Below, in pieces: positions 1 to 10,073 of a stretch of DNA of 47,693 nt. Location: NCBI GenBank assembly GCA_025459195.1, contig JALORF010000003.1, positions 1 through 47,693 on the forward strand, given 5' to 3'. Position numbers and translations under genes: made by a program. The notes below the pieces were generated by a model. The model was given only the letters and a program-made list of their open reading frames with translations. It did not search any database and was not told where the DNA came from. Source of the stretch: Beijerinckiaceae bacterium. GTDB lineage: Bacteria; Pseudomonadota; Alphaproteobacteria; Rhizobiales; Beijerinckiaceae. Position 1 is the stretch's first letter; every line of letters begins with the position of its first letter.

Positions 1-753
1 GTGACCGCGCCGCCCGGTGCGATCCGGCCACAGCCATTGCCGCTGCCGACGGTTCAGCCGCCGGCACAGACCCGGCAGCCCGGCGCGCCTGTCACGACGC
101 CCGGTCAGCAGCCGCCGCCTCCGGTGACGGCACCCGGCCTGCCGCCGCGCCCCGGTGCGATCGGAGGCCCGCCGGTGGCACCACGAACAGTGACGCCGCC
201 CCCGCTCAACACGCCCCAGACGCCGCCGGCAGCCACCGGCCAGCCGCCACGTCAGGGGACAGGGATTGCTCCGGCTGCGCCACCTGTGATCCGGCCCGCG
301 ACGCCGCCTCCCGTCGTTGCGCCGCCTGCGGTCACGCCGCCCGTCACTGCCCCGCAAAGGGCGGCCCCGCAAAGGCCCGCGCCACCGGTCGTTGCCCCGC
401 CGTTGCAGCCGCGCGTGGCGCCGCCCCCACAGGTTCAGCGCCCGCCGCCGCCTGTGGTGCGCCAGCCTCCGCCCGTGGTGCGCCAGCCGCCGCCGGTCCT
501 GCGGCAGGCACCACCCCCGGTGGTGCGCCAGCCACCGCCGGTCATCCGTCAGGCACCCCCGCCGGTCCAGCGCGCCGCGCCTCCGGTTTTCGCGCCACCC
601 AGGGCTGCGCCCCCACCGCTGCGCGCCGCGCCGCCGCCGCCACGGGTCGCGCCGCCGGTTGCGGCACCGCCCCGGGCTGCACCTCCTCCGCGGGCTGCCC
701 CGCCTGCCGGGCGTCGCCCATGCGGCCTTCCCGGTCTGCCGCCTTGCGCCTGA
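1..753 (+). CDS. Proline-rich low-complexity protein, C-terminal part (5' end probably outside the window)
   Basis: Open from base 1; repeated PPPVVRQ / PPRAAPP / RVAPP motifs; ends ...[13 protein letters not shown]-stop. Confidence 0.6.
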   Translation: MTAPPGAIRPQPLPLPTVQPPAQTRQPGAPVTTPGQQPPPPVTAPGLPPRPGAIGGPPVAPRTVTPPPLNTPQTPPAATGQPPRQGTGIAPAAPPVIRPATPPPVVAPPAVTPPVTAPQRAAPQRPAPPVVAPPLQPRVAPPPQVQRPPPPVVRQPPPVVRQPPPVLRQAPPPVVRQPPPVIRQAPPPVQRAAPPVFAPPRAAPPPLRAAPPPPRVAPPVAAPPRAAPPPRAAPPAGRRPCGLPGLPPCA

Positions 754-936
754 CCGCCTGAGACCATCGGTCATCGGCCTTGACCGCTGGCATGAGCCCA
801 CGGCCGCCCTGAATCGACACGGCAGGGCGGCCATGGTCGCGGTCTGCGCCCAAGGCAGGGCGCGTCTGCTTTAGAATGATTAGCCTTTGGGAAGAGTGGG
901 GATTATATCCGGGAAGAACGTGGATTTCCCTCGCCG

Positions 937-2838
937 ATGTCGCCACCTGCCAGCACCGCCCCGAAGCCAGCCGTCTCGGCCGCGTCGGGCGGGTTCGTCT
1001 CGACCTTCCGTGCCCTGTGGCCCTATCTGTGGCCCAAGGATCGCAAGGATCTGCAAGTCCGTGTCCTGCTGGCCTTCGCTCTGCTGGTCATCGGCCGGGT
1101 CATCCTGGTCGGCGTGCCCTTCTCCTTCAAGTATGCCACCGATGCGCTGAGCGCTGAACTGGCGAAGGCAGGCAGCATCGGCGTCGGCTGGCTGATCGCC
1201 GCGCCTCTGGCGCTGACAGCGCTCTATGGCCTGATGCGGGTCGGCTCGGCCGCCTTCATCCAGTTGCGCGATGCGGTGTTTGCGCCGGTGTTCATGCACG
1301 CGGTGCGCAAGCTGGCGCACCAGACCTTCGCGCACCTGCACCATCTGTCGCTGCGCTTCCATCTGGAGCGCAAGACCGGCGCGCTGACGCGGGTGCTGGA
1401 GCGGGGCCGCAGCGGCATCGAGGACATGGTCCGGCTTGGGCTCAACCAGCTCGTGCCGGTCATCGTCGAACTGACGCTGATGATCATCGTGCTGCTCTGG
1501 ACCTTCGACTGGCGCTATGTGCTGCTGCTCATCGCCATGGTGACGCTCTATATGGGCTTCACCATCAAGGCGACCGAATGGCGCATCAACATCCGCCGCA
1601 ACATGAACGACAGCGACACCGACGCCAATGGCAAGGCCATCGACTCGCTGCTGAACTTCGAAACGGTGAAATACTTCAGCGCCGAGCGGCGCGAGACGGC
1701 GCGCTACGACGTGGCCATGGAGAAGTATGAGAGGAACAGCGTCCGCGCCTATCAGTCGCTGGCGGTGCTCAACTTCGGCCAGGCGCTGATCTTCTCGATC
1801 GCGCTGACCATCGCCATGTGGATGTGTGTCGACGGCATCCGTTCGGGGCGCAACACCATCGGCGACTTCGTGCTGATCAACGCCCTGCTGATCCAGCTCT
1901 ACACCCCGCTGAATTTCATGGGCACGGTTTACCGCGAGATCAAGCAGGCCACGCTCAACATCGAGGAGATGTTCGCGTTGCTCGGGCGCGATCCGGAAAT
2001 CCGCGACAAGCCGGGCGCGCCGGCGCTCAGGGTCGCGGCGGGCGAGGTCCGCTTCGAGGATGTGCATTTTGCCTATGTGCCGGAGCGCAAGATCCTCAAG
2101 GGCATCAGCTTCACCGTGCCGCCTGGCAAGACGGTCGCCATCGTCGGGCCGTCCGGAGCCGGCAAGTCGACGATCTCGCGGCTGCTGTTCCGCTTTTATG
2201 AGCCCAATGCGGGCCGGGTGCTGATCGACGGACAGGACATTGCCGGCGTGACGCAGGCCTCGCTGCGCGCCTCGATCGGCATGGTTCCGCAGGACACGGT
2301 GCTGTTCAACGACACCATCGGCTACAACATCGCCTACGGGCGCGATGGGGCCTCCGACGAGGATGTGAAGGCCGCTGCCGCCATGGCGCAGATCGACCGC
2401 TTCATCGCCTCGTTGCCGGATGGCTACAACACCCAGGTCGGCGAGCGTGGCCTCAAGCTCTCGGGCGGCGAGAAGCAGCGGGTGGCGATTGCCCGCACCT
2501 TGCTGAAGGCCCCGCCCGTGCTGGTGCTGGACGAAGCCACCAGCGCCCTCGACAGCTTCACCGAGCGCGAGATCCAGGATGCGCTCGACAAGGTCTCGGT
2601 CGGCCGCACCACGCTGGTCATCGCCCACCGGCTCTCGACGGTGGTCAATGCCGACGAGATCATCGTGCTCGACAAGGGCGTGATTGCCGAGCGCGGCAGC
2701 CATGACATGCTGCTGGTGCAGAATGGCATCTATGCCGCGCTGTGGAACCGCCAGCGCGAGGTCGCCGTCGCGGAGGAGACCCTCAAGCGCGCTGCTGCCG
2801 CCGAGGAACCCAGCGTCAGGATCACGTTGACCAAATGA
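937..2838 (+). CDS. ATM1-type ABC exporter, fused permease and ATP-binding protein
   Basis: N-terminal TM domain with NFETVKYF; Walker A GPSGAGKST; signature LSGGEKQRVAIARTLLK; Walker B VLVLDEATSALD. Confidence 0.88.
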   Translation: MSPPASTAPKPAVSAASGGFVSTFRALWPYLWPKDRKDLQVRVLLAFALLVIGRVILVGVPFSFKYATDALSAELAKAGSIGVGWLIAAPLALTALYGLMRVGSAAFIQLRDAVFAPVFMHAVRKLAHQTFAHLHHLSLRFHLERKTGALTRVLERGRSGIEDMVRLGLNQLVPVIVELTLMIIVLLWTFDWRYVLLLIAMVTLYMGFTIKATEWRINIRRNMNDSDTDANGKAIDSLLNFETVKYFSAERRETARYDVAMEKYERNSVRAYQSLAVLNFGQALIFSIALTIAMWMCVDGIRSGRNTIGDFVLINALLIQLYTPLNFMGTVYREIKQATLNIEEMFALLGRDPEIRDKPGAPALRVAAGEVRFEDVHFAYVPERKILKGISFTVPPGKTVAIVGPSGAGKSTISRLLFRFYEPNAGRVLIDGQDIAGVTQASLRASIGMVPQDTVLFNDTIGYNIAYGRDGASDEDVKAAAAMAQIDRFIASLPDGYNTQVGERGLKLSGGEKQRVAIARTLLKAPPVLVLDEATSALDSFTEREIQDALDKVSVGRTTLVIAHRLSTVVNADEIIVLDKGVIAERGSHDMLLVQNGIYAALWNRQREVAVAEETLKRAAAAEEPSVRITLTK

Positions 2839-4073
2839 CGCTTGCCGCACCTGCCCGGTCAGCGCGCTCGTTTCCCCTGTTCATCCTGGGGCTGGCGACC
2901 ACGCAGATCCTCGGGTGGGGCATGACGCTGTATCTGCCCTCGATCCTCGACCGCCAGATCAACGCCGATCTGGGCGTCGGCCGCAACATCATCTATGGTG
3001 GCATCACCGTCATGCTGTTCATCGCGGCGCTGGTCGGCCCGCGCTTCGGGCGCTGGATCGACGAAGGCGGCGCACGCCACCCGATGCTGGTCGGCAAGCT
3101 GTTGCTGGCCGCAGGGCTGGTCGGCATCGGCCTGAGCACGGGGCCCGTCAGCTATCTCGCCGCCTGGGTTCTGATCGGCATCGGCACGCCGCTGTCGCTC
3201 AGCATCGGCTCGCTGGCCTCGGTCACGCAGAGCTTTCCCGAACGCGGCCGGCGCGGGCTCAGGGCACTGATGCTGTTCGGCGGGCTGTCCAACGGCCTGG
3301 TCTGGCCGCTGACCGGCTGGCTCGAGACGGAGATCGGCTGGCGCAATGTCTGCTTCGTCTATGCCGCCGTGCAGGGCCTGATCTGCGTGCCGCTGGCCCA
3401 TTGGCTGATCCGCGCGCCGGTTGTGCTGGGCCCTGACGATGCGGCGGCGCCGGTCATGGCTGCCGGCCAGTTGTCCGATGCGCAGCGCCGGCAGGGCTTC
3501 TGGCTGCTTGTTCTGGCGGCCGGGTTCAGCGGGCTGGTCTCATGGGGGCTGCCGCTGTTCTTCGTCGCCATGTTCCTGCAAGGCGGCATGGAACCGGGCA
3601 TGGCGATCTTCCTGGCCTCCGTGACCGCCTATTTCACCTTCCTCGCCCGCATGATCGACTTTGCGCTGGCCGGAAAGGTGCCGGGCGTGCGCATCGTGGC
3701 CGGGGCCTCGCTGGTGTCGCCGGTCGTGTTCGTGCTGATGCTGCTGGCACTGGTGGCCTTGCCGCCGGGCGCAGGGCAGGCCGCGCTGCTCGCCGTGGCG
3801 ATGGGGCTCTATGGCGTCGCGATGGGGCTGATCGCCACCTCGCGCGCCACCTTGCCGTTCGAGCTGTTCGGCTCGGGCGGCTATGCCTCGACGCTGGGCA
3901 AGCTCTCGTTCTTCCTCAACATGCTGTTCGCGGCCTCGCCGCTGTTGTTCGCCGTGATCTATGACGGGCTCGGCAAGGAAGCGGCGATTCTGGGCGGGCT
4001 GGCCGGCAGCCTCGTCGCCGCCATCGCTTATCTCAGGCTGGAGCGGCTGGTCTGTGGCGCGAAAGCCGCCTGA
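2835..4073 (+). CDS. MFS transporter
   Basis: Hydrophobic multi-TM protein with MFS-like loops; ATG overlaps the preceding stop (ATGA), so start trimmed from the ORF track. Confidence 0.8.
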   Translation: MTLAAPARSARSFPLFILGLATTQILGWGMTLYLPSILDRQINADLGVGRNIIYGGITVMLFIAALVGPRFGRWIDEGGARHPMLVGKLLLAAGLVGIGLSTGPVSYLAAWVLIGIGTPLSLSIGSLASVTQSFPERGRRGLRALMLFGGLSNGLVWPLTGWLETEIGWRNVCFVYAAVQGLICVPLAHWLIRAPVVLGPDDAAAPVMAAGQLSDAQRRQGFWLLVLAAGFSGLVSWGLPLFFVAMFLQGGMEPGMAIFLASVTAYFTFLARMIDFALAGKVPGVRIVAGASLVSPVVFVLMLLALVALPPGAGQAALLAVAMGLYGVAMGLIATSRATLPFELFGSGGYASTLGKLSFFLNMLFAASPLLFAVIYDGLGKEAAILGGLAGSLVAAIAYLRLERLVCGAKAA

Positions 4074-4177
4074 GCGGAACACGGCCGGCAGTTCCATGCA
4101 CTTGCCTATGGCGCGGCGGCCCTTTCCCTCTTACATGAAGGCCGAACGACAAGCCCGAACACCGAAAGCCGCCCCCG

Positions 4178-4876
4178 ATGTCCATCCTTGATTCCGTGAA
4201 GAAGCTGTTCGTTCCCATCCACAAGGAAGGCTATCCGTTCATCGCCATCGGTGCGGTGGCCACAGCGGTGCTCGGTCATCTGTGGTCGCCTTTTGGCTGG
4301 ATCGGCCTGATCATCACCATCTGGATCTGCTATTTCTTCCGCGATCCGGCGCGCGTCACCCCGCAGCGCGAGGGGCTGGTGATCTCGCCCGCCGATGGCC
4401 GCATCAGCATGATCGTGCAGGCCGTGCCGCCGCCCGAACTGGAGATGCCCGCCGAGCCGATGACCCGCGTCTCGGTGTTCATGAACGTGTTCGATTGCCA
4501 TGTGAACCGCTCGCCGGTTGCTGGCACGGTCCGCAAGATCGCCTACACGCCCGGCCTGTTCCTCAATGCCGAACTCGACAAGGCCAGCGATGACAACGAG
4601 CGCAACGCGTTGATCATCGATACCCCGGCCGGCCCGATCGTGGTCGTGCAGATTGCAGGCCTGATCGCCCGGCGCATCGTGCCCTTCATCAAGGAAGGCG
4701 CGGTGCTCGCACCCGGCGAGCGCTTCGGCCTGATCCGCTTCGGCAGCCGCGTCGATGTCTACCTGCCGCTTGGCGTCAAGCCGCTGGTCAGCGAAGGCCA
4801 GACCGCGATTGCCGGCGAAACGGTGATTGCCGACATCGGCTCTGCCGAAGCGGCGCGCGTCTTCCGCACGCAGTAA
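4178..4876 (+). CDS. psd: Phosphatidylserine decarboxylase
   Basis: [30 protein letters not shown], and GLIRFGSR near the processing site: characteristic of short bacterial Psd. Confidence 0.93.
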   Translation: MSILDSVKKLFVPIHKEGYPFIAIGAVATAVLGHLWSPFGWIGLIITIWICYFFRDPARVTPQREGLVISPADGRISMIVQAVPPPELEMPAEPMTRVSVFMNVFDCHVNRSPVAGTVRKIAYTPGLFLNAELDKASDDNERNALIIDTPAGPIVVVQIAGLIARRIVPFIKEGAVLAPGERFGLIRFGSRVDVYLPLGVKPLVSEGQTAIAGETVIADIGSAEAARVFRTQ

Positions 4877-4878
4877 AC

Positions 4879-4907
4879 CCTTCGCCCCGGCCTGCCGGGA
4901 GCGAAGG
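4879..4907 (+). terminator. Strong hairpin just downstream of psd, no T-tract
   Basis: CCTTCGC CCCGGC ct GCCGGG a GCGAAGG inverted repeat, 2 nt after the psd stop. Confidence 0.5.
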
Positions 4908-4977
4908 CAAGCGCGACTGCGCGCCCGAGCCTGTGCGAGGCACGAAAGGGCCATGCCCCCCTGCCAGAAGCAAAGGG

Positions 4978-5689
4978 CTATTCCAGCCTCAGCCCCTCGA
5001 TGGCAGCGTCGATGCTGCTGCCGGTGTCATCGGAATCGGACGACACCGCGATGCCGACCAGCGGGCCAGGGCGCGCCGGGCATGCGCAGCACCAGCTTGC
5101 CGCTGGAGCCCATGTGCGGGCTGGCCACCACCGCATTGCGCGCCCCGTTGCCGCCCCAGACATAAACGAGCGCAGCACCGGACGCCCACCACATCGCCGA
5201 GGTCAGGCTCTGCGCGCCCTTGGCCGCGTTCGCGGCGGCCGCATCGCGCGCAAACACGAAGTAGAGCGCGATGGCGCGATCATCGCCGCCTTTCCGGGAC
5301 AGATCGGTGGCAGGAGGACCGCTGTTGACGCGCCAGCGCCAGCGCGCCGCCATCAACGGCCACTTGTCCTCATCAAGGCTGCGCCAGATCACGCTCACGG
5401 CTTTCTGGCCCTTGATGGTGAGCTGGTTCGCACCTTCCGCAGCAAAGCTCATCGGCGTCAGCGAGCGGAAAGTCAGCGGCTTCCAGCCCTGACCTTGCAG
5501 GCTCGGGCCAAAGCTGATCGGACCGGCAAGGACAGGCGAGCCACTGGCGAGCAGGCCGGCCACCAGACCTGTCACCAGACTTGCCACAAGGCTTGCGCCT
5601 GGCGCGCGGCGGGAGCGGGCGGAAACGGGGGAATGCCGGAAGCCGGACACCGGGCGGCATGGCGGTGGGCAGAGCGAGAGCCTGTTCAT
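4978..5689 (-). pseudogene. DUF3047-like protein with a disrupted reading frame (frameshift near 5060-5080)
   Basis: 5027..5689 encodes a signal-like N-terminus and DUF3047-like core (WRWRV...DDRAIALYFVF...WASGAALVYVWGG); the expected C-terminus LVGIAVSSDSDDTGSSIDAAIEGLRLE is in another frame (ORF 4978..5178). Confidence 0.6.
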
Positions 5690-5835
5690 GCTGCCTTATA
5701 CATCGCCGCGCTTCGGCCGGACACATCGCTTGCGACTTCGTGATCGCCGGTCAGGCGTTGCCATCGCCGGCCTTGCCGGCTTGTGAGCCCTGCTGCTTCG
5801 GATTACGGTGCGGCCATCGGCGAAAGGCCTGTCCA

Positions 5836-6729
5836 GTGAGCGATCTCTTTCCCCCCTTCCAGCCCGACCGGGACGAGCCCAAGAAGCGGCGCTTCAAGCC
5901 GATTCCGTTCCGGCTTCTGGCCCCGAACCTGATCACGCTGCTGGGCCTCGCGCTCGGGCTCACCGGCATGCGTCTGGCGATTGAAGGCAAGCTCGAACTG
6001 GGCGTGGTCTGCGTGCTGATTGCCGCCGCGCTCGATGGTGTCGACGGGCGTCTGGCGCGTTTCCTGAAAGGCACCTCGCGCTTCGGCGCGGAGCTTGATT
6101 CGCTGGCCGATTTCGTCAATTTCGGCGTCGTGCCGGCTGTCGTCCTGTATCATTTCGTGCTCAAGGACCTGAAGAATCTCGGCTGGATCATCTGCATCAT
6201 CTTCGCCATCGCCATGTGCCTGAGGCTGGCGCGCTTCAACGTGATGATCGACGATCCGGGCAGGCCTGACTGGCAGAAGAACTATTTCACCGGCATGCCG
6301 GCCCCGGCGGGGGCCGTCACGGTCATGCTGCCGCTCTACCTGCACTTCCTCGATGTGCCGGTGCAGCCCTATGGCGCGATTCCGGTGGCGCTCTATGTGC
6401 TGGCCTGCGCCTTCCTCACCATCTCGACGGTGCCGATGTATGCCGGCAAGACGCTGGGTGCGAAGGTGCCGCGCCAGTGGGTCGCCCCGATCTTCGTCAT
6501 GGTCACGCTGGCCGTGGCGCTGGTGGTGGCCTATCCGTTCGAGGCGCTGAGCCTGATCGTGATCGGCTACTTTGCCGCAATCCCCCTTGGCATCCGCGCC
6601 TTCCGGGCCCGCGAGAAGGCCGACCGCGAGGCTGCCAGGTTGCCGGTCAGCCAGCCGGTGCCCGCCACCGCCGCGGCGACCGGACCGCCGTCCCCGGCAC
6701 CCCCATCCAACGAGCCATCCCGGCCCTGA
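5836..6729 (+). CDS. pssA: CDP-diacylglycerol--serine O-phosphatidyltransferase
   Basis: CDP-alcohol phosphotransferase motif DGVDGRLARFLKGTSRFGAELDSLADFVNFGVVP; GTG start in frame with ORF 5581..6729. Confidence 0.9.
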   Translation: MSDLFPPFQPDRDEPKKRRFKPIPFRLLAPNLITLLGLALGLTGMRLAIEGKLELGVVCVLIAAALDGVDGRLARFLKGTSRFGAELDSLADFVNFGVVPAVVLYHFVLKDLKNLGWIICIIFAIAMCLRLARFNVMIDDPGRPDWQKNYFTGMPAPAGAVTVMLPLYLHFLDVPVQPYGAIPVALYVLACAFLTISTVPMYAGKTLGAKVPRQWVAPIFVMVTLAVALVVAYPFEALSLIVIGYFAAIPLGIRAFRAREKADREAARLPVSQPVPATAAATGPPSPAPPSNEPSRP

Positions 6730-6739
6730 GCCGGAAGGG

Positions 6740-6771
6740 CAGGGCCGCCTGCAGGGCCGCCTGCAGGGCCG
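6740..6771 (+). repeat. Short tandem repeat, 12-bp unit cagggccgcctg, about 2.7 copies
   Basis: Read directly: cagggccgcctg cagggccgcctg cagggccg. Confidence 0.8.
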
Positions 6772-6851
6772 AAGGCAGGCGCTGGCGCATGGTTCACTTT
6801 TTCCCGCCAATCCCGTAAGCCACGGGTCGCATCAACAGAAGTGGACCGCCC

Positions 6852-7526
6852 GTGTTTGGCCGCCGCGCCTCATCCTCTCCGTCCCCCTCGCCATCGGTGC
6901 CCGGCTGGCGGCCCCTGCTGGTGCTGGCTTCTGCCAGCCCGCGCCGGCTCGCCCTGCTCGATCAGGCCGGCATCAAGGCCGATTCGCTGCTGCCGACCGA
7001 TATCGACGAGACACCGAGGAAGAACGAGCGCCCGCGCGATCTGGCCCGGCGGCTGGCCCACGAGAAGGCGGAAGCTGCCCTCGTCGTGACCCGCAACCAG
7101 CCCGACCTGACGGGTGCCTACATCATCGCCGCCGACACGGTGGTGGCGCTTGGCCGGCGCGTGCTGCCCAAGCCCGAGATCGTGGATGAAGCGGCCGAGT
7201 GCCTGAGGCTCCTGTCAGGCCGTGCCCACAGGGTCTATACGGCGGTGACGCTGGTGACGCCGAAAGGGGCCTTCCGCGAACGGCTGGTCGAGACGCGCAT
7301 CCGCTTCAAGCGCCTGTCCTCGCAGGACATCGAAACCTATCTGGCCAGCGGCGAATGGCGCGGAAAGGCCGGTGGCTATGCGGCGCAAGGCATCGCCGGC
7401 TCGTTCATCGTCAAGCTGGTCGGCTCGCACAGCGCCGTGGTCGGCCTGCCGCTCTACGAGACCCTGTCGCTGCTCGGCGGCGAGGGCTATCCTGTGCATA
7501 TGGGCTGGCTCCAGGCCGCCAACTGA
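6852..7526 (+). CDS. maf: Maf family nucleotide pyrophosphatase
   Basis: [79 protein letters not shown]. Confidence 0.93.
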   Translation: MFGRRASSSPSPSPSVPGWRPLLVLASASPRRLALLDQAGIKADSLLPTDIDETPRKNERPRDLARRLAHEKAEAALVVTRNQPDLTGAYIIAADTVVALGRRVLPKPEIVDEAAECLRLLSGRAHRVYTAVTLVTPKGAFRERLVETRIRFKRLSSQDIETYLASGEWRGKAGGYAAQGIAGSFIVKLVGSHSAVVGLPLYETLSLLGGEGYPVHMGWLQAAN

Positions 7527-7565
7527 GACCGGCGGCGAAAGGCCGCGCCTGCTGGAGGTGAGCGC

Positions 7566-9089
7566 ATGAACATCGCCCTGTGGTTGCAGCGCACGGCGCT
7601 GGCTGTTCCCGATGCACCGGCCCTCGGCCACGGCCTTGGAATCACCGCCCGCTATGGTGCGCTGGCCGACACAGTGGCCTGCCGAGCGGCCAGCCTGCGG
7701 CAGCGCTTCGGGTTGGTGGAAGGCGAGCGGGTCGCCATCATTGCCGGCAACACGCCAGATTATGTCGAGGCGCTCTATGCCATCTGGCATGCGGGGCTCG
7801 CGGCCGTCCCGGTCAACGCCAAGCTGCATGGGCTTGAGATCGCCTACATCCTCGAACATTCCGGCGCGCGGCTGGCTTTCGTTTCCGCTGATCTCGAAAG
7901 CATGGTCGCCGGCCACGCTCCGTCGTCGCTGGAGCATCTGGTCCGCTTCGGCTCGGATGACTGGACGCAACTGGCTTCGGCTGCGCCGCTCGCACCCGTG
8001 CCGAGGCACAGCGGCGATCTGGCCTGGCTGTTCTACACCTCCGGCACGACAGGGCGGCCCAAGGGGGCCATGCTCTCCCATGGCAACCTTGCCGCCATGA
8101 GCCAGGCCTACGCGCTGGAGGTCGACCGCGTCGAGCCGGGCCATCCCATCCTGCACGCCGCACCGATGAGCCACGGCTCGGGCCTTTACATCATGGCCCA
8201 TGTCATGCGCGGCGGCATCAATCTGGTGCCGGAAAGCGGGGCTTTCGAACCCGCTGAGATCGTGGCCACCATGGACCACTGGCAGAACGTCTCGATGTTC
8301 GCCGCGCCGACCATGATCAAGCGCCTCGTCGCCAGCGGCGCGGCCTTCGCGCCCGGCGCCATCCGCACCATCATCTGGGGCGGCGCGCCGATGTATGTCG
8401 AGGACACGCGGGCGGCGCTGGCGCATCTGGGCCCCTGCCTTGCCCAGATCTATGGCCAGGGCGAAAGCCCGATGACCATCACCCGGCTGCCGAAGGGCGA
8501 AATCGGCGATGCCGCCCACCCGCGCTGGCTGGACAGGCTTGCCTCGGCTGGCCGCGCCTTCGCCTGCATCGAGACCACCGTGGTCGATTCCGATGGCCGC
8601 CACCTGCCGCCCGGCGAAACCGGAGAGGTGATCTGTCGGGGCGCGCCCGTGATGTCCGGCTACTGGAACAACGAGGCTGCCAGCGCCCGCTCTCTGCGCG
8701 ATGGCTGGCTCCACACCGGCGATGTCGGGGCCTTCGATGCCTCGGGCTATCTGGTGCTCAAGGACCGCGCCAACGACCTGATCATCTCGGGCGGCTCGAA
8801 CATCTATCCGCGCGAGGTGGAGGAGGTGCTGCTTGAGCACCCCGCCGTGCGCGAGGTCTCGGTGATCGGCCGCTCCGACCCGGACTGGGGCGAGGTGGTG
8901 ATCGCCTATGTGGTCGGCGAGGCCGGCAAGGCCGAACTTGATGCGCTGTGCCTGTCACGCATCGCCCGCTTCAAGCGCCCGAAGGACTATGTCTTCGTGG
9001 ACGCCCTGCCCAAGAGCAACTATGGCAAGATCCTCAAGACGGACCTGCGCCGCGCTGACGCCGCGCGCCTTGAAGGGAAGGGGTCGTGA
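7566..9089 (+). CDS. AMP-dependent acyl-CoA synthetase/ligase
   Basis: AMP-binding motif LFYTSGTTGRPKGAM; GYWNNEAA...DGWLHTGDVGAFDASGYLVLKDRANDLIISGGSNIYPREVEEVL; C-terminal K motif PKSNYGKILKTDLR. Confidence 0.92.
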   Translation: MNIALWLQRTALAVPDAPALGHGLGITARYGALADTVACRAASLRQRFGLVEGERVAIIAGNTPDYVEALYAIWHAGLAAVPVNAKLHGLEIAYILEHSGARLAFVSADLESMVAGHAPSSLEHLVRFGSDDWTQLASAAPLAPVPRHSGDLAWLFYTSGTTGRPKGAMLSHGNLAAMSQAYALEVDRVEPGHPILHAAPMSHGSGLYIMAHVMRGGINLVPESGAFEPAEIVATMDHWQNVSMFAAPTMIKRLVASGAAFAPGAIRTIIWGGAPMYVEDTRAALAHLGPCLAQIYGQGESPMTITRLPKGEIGDAAHPRWLDRLASAGRAFACIETTVVDSDGRHLPPGETGEVICRGAPVMSGYWNNEAASARSLRDGWLHTGDVGAFDASGYLVLKDRANDLIISGGSNIYPREVEEVLLEHPAVREVSVIGRSDPDWGEVVIAYVVGEAGKAELDALCLSRIARFKRPKDYVFVDALPKSNYGKILKTDLRRADAARLEGKGS

Positions 9090-9310
9090 TGGGAACACCC
9101 GTCGAATTTCCGGTCCGGGCGGCGAGCCGCACCTGCCCGATCTGCTCCAGGCCCACCGCAGCAGCTTTCAAGCCCTTCTGCTCGAAGCGCTGCGCCGATG
9201 TCGACCTCAACCGCTGGCTGACAGACCGCTACGCCGTCCCGGTCGAGGAAGGCAGCGACCGGCCATCCGCTGACGAGGGCGAGCATGACGAGGGCTCCCG
9301 CCGCCGCTGA
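9089..9310 (+). CDS. yacG: DNA gyrase inhibitor YacG, zinc-binding
   Basis: CPICSRPTAAAFKPFCSKRCADVDLNRWLTDRYAVP: four-Cys YacG pattern; start overlaps the ligase stop. Confidence 0.92.
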   Translation: MGTPVEFPVRAASRTCPICSRPTAAAFKPFCSKRCADVDLNRWLTDRYAVPVEEGSDRPSADEGEHDEGSRRR

Positions 9311-9464
9311 GCCAGTGCCAGCGGCCTCCCGGCCTTTGGCAAACTGCCCGCCCGCCGCCTGCCAGCGCGATGCAACCATGATCCGGCAACGAAACTCTGG
9401 ACAGGCGAAAAGCGAGCGACTATACCCCGCCCACCAACGCGGTGCGCCCAGTGCAACCGCCGGC

Positions 9465-9540
9465 GCCCGAGTAGCTCAGTTGGTAGAGCAAGCGATTGAA
9501 AATCGCTGTGTCACTGGTTCGATTCCGGTCTCGGGCACCA
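9465..9540 (+). tRNA. tRNA-Phe (anticodon GAA), CCA encoded
   Basis: Acceptor GCCCGAG/CTCGGGC; D arm GCTCAGTTGGTAGAGC; anticodon stem AGCGA-TTGAAAA-TCGCT; T arm GGTTCGATTCC; terminal CCA. Confidence 0.97.
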
Positions 9541-10073
9541 TCTTCCCTTCCAAAGACAGTCAAGGAAGACCACCAAGCGTTGATTTTTCAGCGCTTTTTG
9601 TCTGGTTTTTTGCACCGAGGCCTAGACAGGCCGAGCAGCAGCCAAGAGTTTTGTTGGGCCTGTTGTTGGGCTGAAGGCCACGCGGCAGGCCGCCTGCAGG
9701 TCGCGACGCGGATGCGCAAGAAGCGCACCGAGGCGCTTTGTCGCCGCCCCACCGCGCCTCGATCGGACCATAGCTGGACTTCGGCAACGGTCGCAGACCA
9801 AATCAGAGCCTCAGGCGAAAGATGCCGGATCAGGCTTGCTTCAATGCGCGGCGGCCAATCCCGGCTACGGCATAACCAAAGGCAGACACCACGTATCGGC
9901 AGCCCGGAAACGGTTCAAGCAATCCGGGCCACCTCTCGGGGCGATTGCCTGCGGGTTTGGAGGGCAGTGCCCCTGGACAACCACTTTGCCTGACCGCCGA
10001 TCTCCCGTAACACTGACCCGAAGCGCCTTGCGATGCTGGCCTGCGATACGCCTGACCTGAAGGACCGAACCTG

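Noticed and set aside
1-753. Pro-rich region considered as a non-coding repeat
   Set aside because: A continuous frame with codon-consistent repeats and a proper stop fits a low-complexity protein tail better.
880-2850. 656-aa minus-strand ORF
   Set aside because: Shadow of the ATM1-type exporter gene; no domain recognised.
6740-6771. Tandem 12-bp repeat considered as a CRISPR-like or regulatory array
   Set aside because: Fewer than three contiguous copies with no spacers; more likely a small slippage repeat downstream of pssA.
7215-8840. 541-aa minus-strand ORF
   Set aside because: Antisense to the acyl-CoA ligase and Maf genes.
9560-10060. Short ORFs on both strands after tRNA-Phe
   Set aside because: No convincing motif, RBS or codon pattern; considered as integrase remnants but the evidence is too weak to call.
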